A model generated the notes under the pieces. It ran no database searches. It saw only the letters and a list, made by a program, of their open reading frames with translations, and was not told the DNA's origin. From the NCBI GenBank assembly GCA_947467625.1, contig CANIJN010000032.1, positions 1 through 32,593 on the forward strand: a stretch of DNA of 32,593 bases, read 5' to 3'. Below are positions 1 to 8,425 of this stretch, in pieces (the first letter of the stretch is position 1; each line of letters opens with the position of its first letter). The position numbers were made by a program, and so were the translations under genes. Source of the DNA: Opitutia bacterium. GTDB taxonomy: Bacteria; Verrucomicrobiota; Verrucomicrobiia; Opitutales; Opitutaceae.

Positions 1-328
1 CGAGGTCGAGGGCTGCGAGGGGATCGGGTTCGAAGGTGGCGATGTCGGCGGGCGTGGCGCCGCTGTAGAAATTACAGAGGAGGGCGACGAGGCCGCGGAC
101 GAGGGGGCCGTCGGCTTCACAACGGAACGAGCAGCGGCCGTCGCGGACTTCGCTGACGAGGTAAACGAGGGAGATGCAGCCGCGGACGCGATGGGCGTCG
201 ATGCGCTCGGCGTCGGCGAGGGGCGGAAGTTTTTTCGCGCGATCGACGACGGCGCCGAGGCGTTCCTGCGGATCGTCGATGATCGCGAGGTCATCGGTGA
301 GTTGGGTGAGTTTTTCGGCGAGGGTCAC
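1..328 (-). CDS. sufE: SufE-family sulfur acceptor, 3' end beyond the left edge
   Basis: SufE accepts persulfide sulfur from a SufS-type cysteine desulfurase during Fe-S cluster assembly in the cytoplasm. Translating the minus strand from a GTG at 328 gives 109 residues with no stop before the window edge. The visible part matches the family well: an N-terminal helix (LTQLTDDLAIIDDPQERL), then HRVRGCISLVYLV with the sulfur-accepting Cys at residue 51, then LVRGLVALLCNFYSGATPADI. SufE proteins are normally about 140 residues, so only the last part is missing. The GTG start is uncertain because no good Shine-Dalgarno sequence precedes it and no ATG lies in frame nearby. The neighbouring suf genes, if any, lie outside the window. 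Confidence 0.85.
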   Translation of the reverse strand, partial: MTLAEKLTQLTDDLAIIDDPQERLGAVVDRAKKLPPLADAERIDAHRVRGCISLVYLVSEVRDGRCSFRCEADGPLVRGLVALLCNFYSGATPADIATFEPDPLAALDL

Positions 329-376
329 GAATGAGAAGTGAGCCCGGGGGAGGCGAACGCGCAAGGGTGCGGTATT

Positions 377-440
377 GAAACACCACGCGCTCACGCGCGT
401 AGCGACCAGCATTCAAAAACTCAAATGACGTTGATATCAC
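377..440 (+). repeat. 64-nt dispersed repeat, copy 1
   Basis: This stretch aligns without gaps to 13483-13546, with about 12 differences in 64 positions counted by eye. It begins with GAAAC, contains a degenerate 25-nt REP-like unit at 383-407, and ends with TGACGTTGATATCAC against TGACGCTGGTATCAG in the other copy. It lies between the sufE start and the TonB receptor stop, a region with no gene. Confidence 0.7.
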
Positions 441-464
441 CACTCGCTGGCGCTCGCGGCTACC
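440..464 (+). repeat. 25-nt REP-like motif, perfect copy
   Basis: The motif reads CCACTCGCTGGCGCTCGCGG followed by CTACC. It is identical to 31707-31731 and close to 13489-13513; a more degenerate unit lies at 383-407, in direct orientation 57 nt upstream. All copies are between genes. The family resembles bacterial REP/BIME elements, but no associated transposase (TnpA-REP) is in the window. Confidence 0.75.
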
Positions 465-537
465 CGGCAAATCACAGTCTGAATCTTTTGAGCGATTGAT
501 CGAGGAGACCGCGAACGATGGGGGGGCGCGGTGCGGG

Positions 538-3500
538 CTAGAAGTTGCCCTTGATGCCGACCTGGAAGTTGACGCCGTATTCGCCTTCGCTGGCGAACTT
601 CACGTAGCGCGGGCTGCCGATCGCGTAGGCGTAGTTTTGGTCGCGGTCGTTGAAGATATTGCGGGCGGTGAAGTAGAGGCCGTAGCGGGCGTTGAGGCGG
701 TAGTCGCCGGAGAGGTCGAGGCGGAGGCGCTCGGCTTGGTAGTTCCAACCGGCGGCCCCGAGGTTGGCGGCGGCGACGGTGGCGACGCGTTTTTTCCCGA
801 CGAGGGTCCACTTGGCCATGAGGGAGAGGCCGCGGCGGTTGTAGTTGAAGCCCCAGTTGATGATCTTGGGGGTGAAGCCGCGGAAGTCCGCCTCGGCGGG
901 GCTGCGGTTGGTGACGAGGGTGGTATTGGCGAAAAGGCGGATGCTGCGGGCGACGTTGAGTGACGTGAACGTGGTGAGGGGCGCGTTGAGATTGAACTCC
1001 CAGCCGTTGATGTGGGTGATGCCGTCGACGTTGATGGGGGCGTTGACCTGGTAGTCGGTAAATTCCTCGCCGAGGCCGATGGTATCGAGGAATTCCGGGG
1101 TCGCGATGAAGTTGCGGGTGGCGAAAGAATTTTTGATCTGCTTGCGGAAAAAGCCGGCCGAGATTTCGCCGCCGTTGGGGGTGTAGTATTCGAGCCGGAC
1201 GTCGAGGCTGTTGGCGGTCCAGGGTTTGAGCGCGGGGTTTTTTGTGGTGATGGTGCCGAGGGCAGCGCCGGTGGTGTTGCTGGCGGGATCGAAGTCCACT
1301 TGGCTGATATTCGTGGCGCCGAGAATATTGCCGAAGTCGGGGCGCCCGACGGTTTGGGCGAGTCCGAGGCGGCTGATGAGGTTGGTGGTGAGATTGTAAC
1401 TGGCGTTGAGACTGGGGTAGTAGCCGCCGTATTCCTTCTGCATGCGGGCACCGAGTTTTTTATAAACGAGTGCGTCTTCGGCGATGCCGTTGGCGACGCC
1501 TTCGGGGGTGGTGGTGTTGATGGAGGCGGCGGGATAAATCAGGATCGGGCGTTTGGCGGCGTCGAGGACGAGGTTGCCGGCGGCGTCGTGGCGGTAGCGC
1601 GCGTTGTTGTCCTGCAGAACCGTTTTGCCGTCGTCGGTGGTGCGCTCGTAGCGGAGACCGGTGACGACGCGGAGACGATTATCGAGGAGGGAGAGGTCGC
1701 CCATGAGATAGGCGGCGTCGAGGCGCTCGACCAGTTCCTCGGTGGTGGTGAGAGCGGTGCGAACGTCGGTGCGGCGATTGGTGAGCGTGTTAAAATACTG
1801 CGGGAATTGTTCGTAGAGCTGCCAGGCGCGGCGGCCGCTGACGAACTGGGCCTGGGGGGCTTTACGGGGCATCGGGAAGGAGAGCATCGCCTCGTTGAGG
1901 AGACTGAAAGGGGTCTGGGTGATGCTCTCGTCGGCGTTATTGGCGATGCCGTCGCGGCCGACGTAAACGGGGTTGAAGGAATCGTTGCTGCGACTGCGGT
2001 AGCTCTCGTTGGTGGAGACGCCAGCCTTGAGGGAGAAATTGGTTTTGGCCGTGAAGAATTTCCGTTTGGCGTCGTAGCGGGCGCTCTTGCCGACGCTGTC
2101 GTTTTCACGGGTGGTGTTGGCGCCGTTGAGGAAGAAACTGTAGCTCTTGAGATCGAAGGGATCGATGGCTTGGCCGGCGGCGTTGCGTACGGTCACGAGG
2201 CCCGGGAGGTAGGAGCTGAAGCCGTCGAGATCGACGGTGGCACTTTGGATACGGGCGGAGGCGGTCTCGAACTGGCGGTGGGAGATGGCGCGGTAAGTTT
2301 GGTCGGATACGTTGTAGCCGATGCTGCCAGTGAAGTCCCAGAGGGGGCCGATGTGGCGGTGGCTGAGGCGCAGAATGGAATTGCGGACGCGGACGTAGCG
2401 GGCGGTGTTATTGACGTTGGCGGAGCCGGAGCCGGGGCGGCCGTGAGTGAAGGTGTCGCCCCAGGAGATGGGGTTGGTGCCGGCGTTGATGGTGAAGTTG
2501 TGCTGTTCGTAGTCTTGGACGAGCCAGTTGCCGCCGGCGGAAAACGAGAAGACGTCGACGGGGGTGGCCTTCCAATCGAGCCGCGTGCCGATGGCGTAGC
2601 GATGCTCGTAAACGGGGAAGGTGTTGTAGGTGAGGCTGGAGAGGTAGGGGTTGTCGACGGTGGAGCGGAGGGGATTGGTCGCGGTGGTGATGGCGGTGTT
2701 GAAGGTGCGGTTGATGCGGCGAGCGGAGCCGAACTGGTCGTTCTTCACGGCGTTGATGGAGAAGCCGAAGGTCTTCGAGACGGGGACGGTGTAGGAGAAA
2801 TCGAAATCGGGCTGGTAGTGGAAAGTCTTGCGCTGGTCGTCGCCATCGCCGGCGCCGGGTTTGCGGTGGAGGCCGACCTCGTGGGAATTTTGGTTAATGT
2901 AGGCTTTGAAGCGGAGCTCAGGGCGGCGGGCCTCGAAGGCGGTGCGGCTGACCATGTTGATGGAACCGCCGAGGCTGGAGGCGGGCATGTCGGGCGAAGG
3001 GACTTTGGTGATCTCGATGCGGGAGGCGTTGTTGAGTGAGATGGCTTGGAGTGACGTGCTGCGGGAGAAACCGGCGGCGCCGGCGGTGTTCACATCGTCG
3101 CCATCGAGCGCGATGTTGGTGTAGGTGGCGGGGAGGCCGCGGAGTCCGATCGAGACGGTGTTCATCTGGTCGGTCCCGACATCGACGCCGGGGAGGAATT
3201 TCACGAACTCGCCGAGGTTGTTTTGGATGACGTCGCCGAGGGCATCGGTGGAGAGGACGGTCTTGATGTTACCGGCGAAGCGCTGCTCGTTGATGGCGAT
3301 GGTGGCGGCGTTGGTCTCGCGCGCGGCGCCGACGACGAACGAGTCGAGTTTCACGGTTCCGTCCGCGGCGGTGGCGGCGGGTGCGAGGCCGGTCGGGACG
3401 AGGGCGAAGTCACGTTGGGCGGTGGTGCCGGCGGGGACGGCGAGGGTGGTGGTTTGCGGAATGAGGCCGGTGGAGAAGACGGTGAGCGTGACGTTGCCGG

Positions 3501-3762
3501 GAGTGAGGCCGGCGAGACGGTATTCACCGAAGGCATCGGTGAAGGCTTCGCGGGTGGTGCCGGCGACGGTGACGCGGGCGTTTTCGAGGGAGAGGTTGGC
3601 GGCCTGGTTTTGGACGCGGCCAGTGATCGTCGCCGTGGTCGCGGATTGGGCTGGGGCGACCGTCGCGAGCAGGGCGAGCGCGAGGGACGAGACGAGCGCG
3701 GTGGTGAGGTGCGCGAGGGCGCGGGCGGCGAAGCGACGGAGAGCGGCGATGGGTGTGGTCAT
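538..3762 (-). CDS. TonB-dependent outer-membrane receptor with CarboxypepD_reg-like N-terminus
   Basis: This protein should form a 22-strand outer-membrane barrel that imports a large or scarce ligand using TonB energy; the ligand cannot be told from sequence. The chosen ATG at 3762 gives 1074 residues beginning MTTPIAALRRF, followed by a signal peptide ending near APAQS. The open frame extends 13 codons further to 3801, but that would put charged and proline-rich residues before the signal peptide. After the signal come a carboxypeptidase-regulatory-like beta domain (ITGRVQNQAANLSLENARV, about residues 45-125), a possible TonB box (KLDSFVV), the plug (LGDVIQNNLGEFVKFLPGVDV; SSLGGSINMVSRTAF) and the barrel, which ends in Phe as outer-membrane proteins do. 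The layout resembles TIGR01782-type receptors common in Opitutaceae. An intrinsic terminator at 3898-3928 separates it from the upstream minus-strand operon, so it probably has its own promoter in 3763-3897. Confidence 0.9.
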   Translation of the reverse strand: MTTPIAALRRFAARALAHLTTALVSSLALALLATVAPAQSATTATITGRVQNQAANLSLENARVTVAGTTREAFTDAFGEYRLAGLTPGNVTLTVFSTGLIPQTTTLAVPAGTTAQRDFALVPTGLAPAATAADGTVKLDSFVVGAARETNAATIAINEQRFAGNIKTVLSTDALGDVIQNNLGEFVKFLPGVDVGTDQMNTVSIGLRGLPATYTNIALDGDDVNTAGAAGFSRSTSLQAISLNNASRIEITKVPSPDMPASSLGGSINMVSRTAFEARRPELRFKAYINQNSHEVGLHRKPGAGDGDDQRKTFHYQPDFDFSYTVPVSKTFGFSINAVKNDQFGSARRINRTFNTAITTATNPLRSTVDNPYLSSLTYNTFPVYEHRYAIGTRLDWKATPVDVFSFSAGGNWLVQDYEQHNFTINAGTNPISWGDTFTHGRPGSGSANVNNTARYVRVRNSILRLSHRHIGPLWDFTGSIGYNVSDQTYRAISHRQFETASARIQSATVDLDGFSSYLPGLVTVRNAAGQAIDPFDLKSYSFFLNGANTTRENDSVGKSARYDAKRKFFTAKTNFSLKAGVSTNESYRSRSNDSFNPVYVGRDGIANNADESITQTPFSLLNEAMLSFPMPRKAPQAQFVSGRRAWQLYEQFPQYFNTLTNRRTDVRTALTTTEELVERLDAAYLMGDLSLLDNRLRVVTGLRYERTTDDGKTVLQDNNARYRHDAAGNLVLDAAKRPILIYPAASINTTTPEGVANGIAEDALVYKKLGARMQKEYGGYYPSLNASYNLTTNLISRLGLAQTVGRPDFGNILGATNISQVDFDPASNTTGAALGTITTKNPALKPWTANSLDVRLEYYTPNGGEISAGFFRKQIKNSFATRNFIATPEFLDTIGLGEEFTDYQVNAPINVDGITHINGWEFNLNAPLTTFTSLNVARSIRLFANTTLVTNRSPAEADFRGFTPKIINWGFNYNRRGLSLMAKWTLVGKKRVATVAAANLGAAGWNYQAERLRLDLSGDYRLNARYGLYFTARNIFNDRDQNYAYAIGSPRYVKFASEGEYGVNFQVGIKGNF

Positions 3763-3897
3763 GGTGCAGGTTAAAGGGAGGAGCTCACGAGGTGGGCGCA
3801 CAGTGGGTCAGGAGGGTGTGTCCAACACGATCAGAAAGACGATTTCAGCGACGGCGCGGCGTAACGATTTTGTGGCGGGAGTAAGTGCGCCAGTGGA

Positions 3898-3928
3898 TAA
3901 AAAAACGCGAGCCGTAGAAGGCTCGCGT
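3898..3928 (-). terminator. Rho-independent terminator of the DUF1501-DUF1553 operon
   Basis: Read on the minus strand there is a perfect 9-bp stem, ACGCGAGCC / GGCTCGCGT, with a 6-nt loop, followed directly by seven T residues. It lies 88 nt downstream of the DUF1549-DUF1553 stop codon (4016) and 136 nt upstream of the TonB receptor start. It should therefore end the upstream transcript and leave the receptor gene as a separate unit. Confidence 0.85.
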
Positions 3929-4015
3929 GGGTCTGTGGATCAAGGGCAGGCGTAAAGCTGGCCCACAAGACGAGACGTCGGCGGTGGGCAAAGCACCGCT
4001 CCGTTCGGAAAAGGC

Positions 4016-6766
4016 TCAGTTGTAGAACATCGCCTCGTTCGACTGGAAGAGGGCGTGGGCGAGTTTCGCCCATGCGTCGAGCGGTCGATTGTCGAAGACT
4101 CCGCCGACCTGGGCGTTGAACTTCGGGCTGCCCTTGGGGGCCTTAGCTTTTTTCTCGGCCATGCGGGCGTCGCGGGTGGACGCTTTCGCGGCGGGGAGCG
4201 CCGCGCTGAGGACGACGTCTTGGCCGGTGGGATTTGCCTTTACGTAGCGAAGGCCGATATCGACTTCGGTCTTCGTCGGCCAGCGTTGGAAGATGGCGAG
4301 GTAGAGCGAAGTCACGCGGAGGTCGTCGGTTTTGAGGTCGGCGAAGGCGGGGCGATCGACGAGTTTGCGGGCGGTTTCGATGACCATCGGGCTGTTCATA
4401 AGGAACAGGGCCTGTTGAGGAACGAGGGTTTCGTAGCGGCGGCCGGAGGAGACGTCGGGGCTGGGGAAGTCGAACTGGGTGAGGAGTTCGGGCGGGTTGG
4501 TGCGGTCGATCAGGGCGTAGATTGAGCGGCGTTTGGCGAAGGCTTCGCTGCTGATGGCGATGGGCTGGCCGCCGCGCGTCCGGTCGAGCTCGCCGGTGAT
4601 GACGAGAAGGGAGTCGTGGAGCTCCTCGAAATCCATCCGGCGAAGATTGTAGCGCCAGAGATATTTGTTGTTGGGGTCGAGTTCGACGTAGCTCGGGTTG
4701 GGCGCGCTGCTCTGCTGGTAGGAGGCGCTGAGGACGATGAGGCGGTGCATCGATTTGATGGACCATTGATTTTCGACGAAGGTGGCCGAGAGCCAGTCGA
4801 GGAGTTCGGGGTGAGTCGGCGCCGACGACATATTGCCGAGGTCGTCGGGCGTATCCACAAATCCGGTGCCCCAGTGTTGTTGCCACAGGCGGTTCATCAT
4901 GACGCGGGCGGTCAGGGGATTCTTCGGGTCGATGATGGCTTGGGCGAGTTGGAGGCGGCCGGAACCTTGGTTCCACACCGGACGTTTCTTGGGATTGGGG
5001 GAGAGGATTTCGAGGAAACGGCGCGGGACGATCTCGCCTTTGTTGGCGTTTTCTCCCCGCAGGAGGACGGGGTAGTCGCGGGAGCGGGGGACGTCGGTGA
5101 CGGCATTGGCTCGGATGGGGGCACCGGGGTGCTTGAGTTCGAGGTCGGTCTTCTCGCGGTAGAGTTCGCGTTCGGCGCGTTGCAGCTGCTGGCGCTTCAG
5201 GGGGTCGATCTTGGCGACGGAGTCCTTGGCTTTGTTTTTTCCGCTGGTGGCGCGACGGACCTCGGCCTGCTCGGCTTTGAGGTCGACCTCGCGTTTATCT
5301 AAGGCCTTGGATTTTTCGAGGTAGTCGAGGTAGTCGGCGGTTTGGGGCGCTTGCGACGCGAGGAGCGGGAGCTCCGTGGGGGTCATCGTATTCGCGAAGA
5401 TGCCGTAGAGGGAATAGTAGTCCTTGGTGGGGATAGGGTCGAATTTGTGGTCATGGCATCGGGCGCAAGCGACGGTGAGGCCGAGGAAGGCTTTGGCGGT
5501 GACATCGATTTGGTCGCCGATGATGTCTTCTTTCCGGCCGTTGAATTGATTGCCGAGGGAGAGAAAGCCGAGTGCGGCGAGCGGCCAGCGGGTGTCGGGT
5601 CGGTTGGCGATGACCTCCATGGCGGGCAGTTCGACGATGGGATCGGCGGAGCCGTTGGCGGGTTTGCCGGCGACGTGCGGGATGACGGTCGAGCGAGCGG
5701 CAGAGGGGGAGGGCTTGAGCTTGGTCTGTTTCTCGAGGTGGTTGGTGAGGTAGTCGCCGGCGAGTTGGGCGAGGATAAACTTGTCGTAGGGCAAGTCGGC
5801 GTTGAGGGCGTCGATCACGAAGTCGCGATAGGTCCACGCGTGCGGGAAGCGGTTGTCTTCCTGGCGCGGGGCGTCGCCCTTGGTGTCGGAGTAGCGGGCG
5901 ACATCGAGCCAGTAGCGGGCCCAGTGTTCGCCGTAGGCGGGGGAGGCGAGGAGGCGGTCGACGACCTTGTCGTAGGCATCGGGCGAGGTGTCCCTGACGA
6001 AGGCTTGCACGTCGGTGGGATGCGGAGGCAGGCCAATGAGGTCGAAGTAGACGCGGCGGATGAGCGTGGTTTTTTCTGCGGCTGAGTTCGGGCCCATGCT
6101 CTTGGCCTCGAGTTTGGCGAGGACGAAGTGGTCGATGGGGTTTTTGACCCACGCGGAATTCTGGACGGTCGGGAGCGCGGGCTTTTTAACGGGCTTGAAG
6201 GACCAGTGATTCTTACCCACGCCGGCGTACGCGGCCGAGTTGCCGGTGGCGACGTTGATGCGGGGGTCGGGGGCGCCGCGGCGGACCCACTCGGTGAGAT
6301 CGGCGATCTGTTGAGCGGAGAGTTTTTCGCCCTTGGGGGGCATCTGGAGGTCTTCGTCCTTGTAGCGGATGGCCTGGATGAGGAGGGAGTCATCGGGTTT
6401 GCCGGGGACGATCGCGGCGCCGGTGTTGCCGCCGGCGAGGACGGCCTCGCGGCTGTCGAGCAGCAGGCCACCCTTCACTTTGTCGCTTTCCTTGCTGTGG
6501 CACGTGTAGCACTTCTCGGCGAGGAGCGGACGGATTTTCGCTTCGAAGAACTGGAGGTCGGCGGGGGCGATCGCGGCTTTTACGACCGGGTGGCCGACGG
6601 GCAAGTCGGCGGCGCGGGCGAGGGGGGCGATGGCTGAGAGGGAGGAGAGAACGAGAACGACGAACGAGAACGAGAAGGAGAACGAGAACGGACGGGGTGC
6701 GGCGAGGGCGGTCCCGCCTCTCACGAGGGGGGCTACGGCCGAGCGGGGGAGGTGGACCGGGGTCAT
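4016..6766 (-). CDS. PSCyt1-DUF1549-DUF1553 protein (planctomycete-type cytochrome c)
   Basis: This is a 916-residue secreted protein of the family abundant in Planctomycetes and Verrucomicrobia, whose biochemical role is still unclear; a link to polysaccharide or sulfated-glycan breakdown is commonly suggested. A signal peptide (residues about 1-53) is followed by a PSCyt1 heme domain with C86-Y-T-C-H90 and a distal QMPPKGEKLS methionine region. DUF1549 follows (FDLIGLPPHPTDV, ARYWLDVARYSDTKG), with a second CxxCH motif (CARCHDHKFDPI, near residue 430), then DUF1553 (NPLTARVMMNRLWQQHWG, ALFLMNSPMV). The ATG overlaps the stop of the upstream DUF1501 gene by 4 nt (ATGA), which fixes the start and suggests coupled translation. 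The signal peptide is odd: residues 27-35 alternate Phe and Ser because they are encoded by a GAGAAC-type hexamer repeat. Confidence 0.92.
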   Translation of the reverse strand: MTPVHLPRSAVAPLVRGGTALAAPRPFSFSFSFSFVVLVLSSLSAIAPLARAADLPVGHPVVKAAIAPADLQFFEAKIRPLLAEKCYTCHSKESDKVKGGLLLDSREAVLAGGNTGAAIVPGKPDDSLLIQAIRYKDEDLQMPPKGEKLSAQQIADLTEWVRRGAPDPRINVATGNSAAYAGVGKNHWSFKPVKKPALPTVQNSAWVKNPIDHFVLAKLEAKSMGPNSAAEKTTLIRRVYFDLIGLPPHPTDVQAFVRDTSPDAYDKVVDRLLASPAYGEHWARYWLDVARYSDTKGDAPRQEDNRFPHAWTYRDFVIDALNADLPYDKFILAQLAGDYLTNHLEKQTKLKPSPSAARSTVIPHVAGKPANGSADPIVELPAMEVIANRPDTRWPLAALGFLSLGNQFNGRKEDIIGDQIDVTAKAFLGLTVACARCHDHKFDPIPTKDYYSLYGIFANTMTPTELPLLASQAPQTADYLDYLEKSKALDKREVDLKAEQAEVRRATSGKNKAKDSVAKIDPLKRQQLQRAERELYREKTDLELKHPGAPIRANAVTDVPRSRDYPVLLRGENANKGEIVPRRFLEILSPNPKKRPVWNQGSGRLQLAQAIIDPKNPLTARVMMNRLWQQHWGTGFVDTPDDLGNMSSAPTHPELLDWLSATFVENQWSIKSMHRLIVLSASYQQSSAPNPSYVELDPNNKYLWRYNLRRMDFEELHDSLLVITGELDRTRGGQPIAISSEAFAKRRSIYALIDRTNPPELLTQFDFPSPDVSSGRRYETLVPQQALFLMNSPMVIETARKLVDRPAFADLKTDDLRVTSLYLAIFQRWPTKTEVDIGLRYVKANPTGQDVVLSAALPAAKASTRDARMAEKKAKAPKGSPKFNAQVGGVFDNRPLDAWAKLAHALFQSNEAMFYN
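6645..6691 (+). repeat. Imperfect GAGAAC hexamer tract inside a signal-peptide region
   Basis: The plus strand carries seven to eight imperfect repeats of GAGAAC/GAGAACGA. On the minus strand this reads TTCTCG and similar units and encodes the alternating Phe-Ser and Val-Leu core of the PSCyt1 protein signal peptide. A second tract of the same unit lies between genes at 9916-9939. Confidence 0.8.
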
Positions 6767-8226
6767 GCGAGGAGGGGTTTGATGACGTTGCCGGCGACGT
6801 CGGTGAGGCGGAAATCGCGACCGTTGAAGCGGTAGGTGAGCTTCGTGTGATCGAGGCCCATGCAGCGCAGGATGGTGGCGTGGAGATCGTGCGGGTGCAC
6901 TTTATCGACGATGGAGGCGGCGCCGAATTCGTCGGTGGCGCCGTGGACGGTGCCACCTTTCACGCCGCCGCCGGCCATGACGATAGAGAAGGCCTTGGCG
7001 TTGTGGTCGCGGCCGGGGCTGGGGGAACCGTTGCGATCACGGGTGGGCTTACGGCCGAATTCACCGCCCCAGACGACGAGAGTGGAGTCGAGGAGGCCGC
7101 GCTGTTTGAGGTCGGTGATGAGCGCGGCGAGCGGTTGATCGATTTCGCCGGCTTTGGCGGTGAGACGGGTCTGGATATCTTGGTGATGATCCCAACCCTG
7201 ATGCCAGACTTGGACGACGCGGACGCCGCGCTCGATGAGGCGGCGGGCGATGAGGAGTTGTTTGGCCTGATCACCGCCGCGACTACCGGGAGCGCCGATG
7301 CCGTAAGCAGTGCGGGTGGCCTCGGATTCCTTGCTAATGTCAAAGGCGTCGAGGGACTCGGCCTGCATGCGGAAGGCGATCTCGTAACTCTCGAGGCGCG
7401 TCTCGAGGGCGGCGTCGCGTTGAAGGTTTTGCGCGTGGAGTTCATTCAGCTGGTGGATCATGTCGAGCTGGCGGCGCTGCTCGGATTTGCCCACGTAGGT
7501 ATTGCGGATGTTTTGGATCATCAGCGGCACGGTGGGGGCTTGCGTGTTGATGCTGGTGGCCTGGTAGACGCCGGGGAGAAACGCGGCCTGGTAGTTGGCG
7601 GAGCCGCCGGGCGGGAGGCCGCCGCCGCGCAGGGCGATGAAGCCGGGGAGATTTTGGTTTTCCGTGCCGAGACCGTAGACCAGCCAAGAACCCATGCTGG
7701 GTTTCGCGATGCGGAGGGATCCGGTGTTCATGAACACGGTGGCGACCTCATGGGCGGGAATGTCGGTCCACATGGAGCGAATGACCGCGAGGTCGTCGGC
7801 GTGCGCGGCGGTTTTGGCAAAGACATCGCTGACCTCGAGCCCGCTCTGGCCGTATTTGGAGAATTTAAAGGGCGAGCCGAGGGCAATGTCGCCGCCCGGG
7901 ATGCTCTTGCCGTGCATCTGGGTGAGGGAGGGTTTGGGGTCCCACGTGTCGACGTGCGACGGAGCGCCTTGGGCGAAGATGTGAATGACGGCTTTCGCCT
8001 TGCCGGCGAAATGGGAGGCGCGCGGGCTGAGCGGGCCGGTGACGATGTTGGCGCCGGATTGCGCGGCGGCGAGGTCGCGGGGGTCGAGCAAGTTGGCGAG
8101 CGAGAGCGCGCCGACGCCCATGCCCATGCGATTGAGAAACTGGCGGCGGGTCAGGAAATAGTCGGACAGGTCGGTCGACACGCCGTGGCAAGTGGGGTGG
8201 TCGGTGGGCGCGGGAAGGGATGACAT
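6763..8226 (-). CDS. DUF1501 family protein with Tat signal
   Basis: DUF1501 proteins have an alkaline-phosphatase/sulfatase-like fold and are almost always paired with PSCyt1-DUF1549-DUF1553 proteins; no reaction has been established for them. The product is 487 residues from the ATG at 8226. The open frame runs on to 8478, but the extension has no family character. Near the N-terminus there is a twin-arginine motif, T26-R-R-Q-F-L, followed by MGVGALSLANLL, which indicates Tat export and so folding before export. Later features typical of the family are IHIFAQGAPSHVDTWDPKP, RSMWTDIPAHE, VWGGEFGRKP and GRDHNAKAF. The gene is first in a two-gene operon, sharing a 4-nt overlap with the downstream PSCyt1 gene. 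It is divergent from dctA across about 200 bp. Confidence 0.92.
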   Translation of the reverse strand: MSSLPAPTDHPTCHGVSTDLSDYFLTRRQFLNRMGMGVGALSLANLLDPRDLAAAQSGANIVTGPLSPRASHFAGKAKAVIHIFAQGAPSHVDTWDPKPSLTQMHGKSIPGGDIALGSPFKFSKYGQSGLEVSDVFAKTAAHADDLAVIRSMWTDIPAHEVATVFMNTGSLRIAKPSMGSWLVYGLGTENQNLPGFIALRGGGLPPGGSANYQAAFLPGVYQATSINTQAPTVPLMIQNIRNTYVGKSEQRRQLDMIHQLNELHAQNLQRDAALETRLESYEIAFRMQAESLDAFDISKESEATRTAYGIGAPGSRGGDQAKQLLIARRLIERGVRVVQVWHQGWDHHQDIQTRLTAKAGEIDQPLAALITDLKQRGLLDSTLVVWGGEFGRKPTRDRNGSPSPGRDHNAKAFSIVMAGGGVKGGTVHGATDEFGAASIVDKVHPHDLHATILRCMGLDHTKLTYRFNGRDFRLTDVAGNVIKPLLA

Positions 8227-8306
8227 GGTGGTGGAGATGGGTTGGGGGGCCGCGGTTTTTCGATCTGGCTCGGAGACGTCGGGGTGGTGGGTCGGTTTCA
8301 GGTAAT

Positions 8307-8335
8307 TTGACCGCAGGACTAGCAGGGAAAAGATT
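8307..8335 (+). promoter_or_regulatory. Possible sigma-70-type promoter for dctA
   Basis: In the 199-bp divergent space between the DUF1501 gene and dctA, TTGACC (8307-8312) is followed after 17 nt by AAGATT (8330-8335). The -35 is close to consensus but the -10 is poor, so this is only a candidate. No Shine-Dalgarno sequence is evident for either divergent gene. Confidence 0.25.
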
Positions 8336-8425
8336 TCAAGCAAACGCCGCGTGCCGGAAGAGGCAACCTGTTTGAGTAAACAAGGCTTTGACGGTCGGCG
8401 GAGCCTTACCCAGCGTGGCGCCCCG

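Noticed and set aside
1012-3039. A 675-codon open frame on the plus strand opposite the TonB receptor
   Set aside because: Its product is an Ala/Gly/Val/Glu-rich shadow of the receptor's codon usage with no family character; GC-rich third positions keep the antisense frame open. The receptor on the minus strand has a signal peptide, plug and barrel.
6697-8223. A 508-codon plus-strand frame opposite the DUF1501 gene
   Set aside because: Low-complexity Gly/Ala/Val/Glu composition and no start signal; DUF1501 on the other strand has all family motifs and the ATGA overlap.
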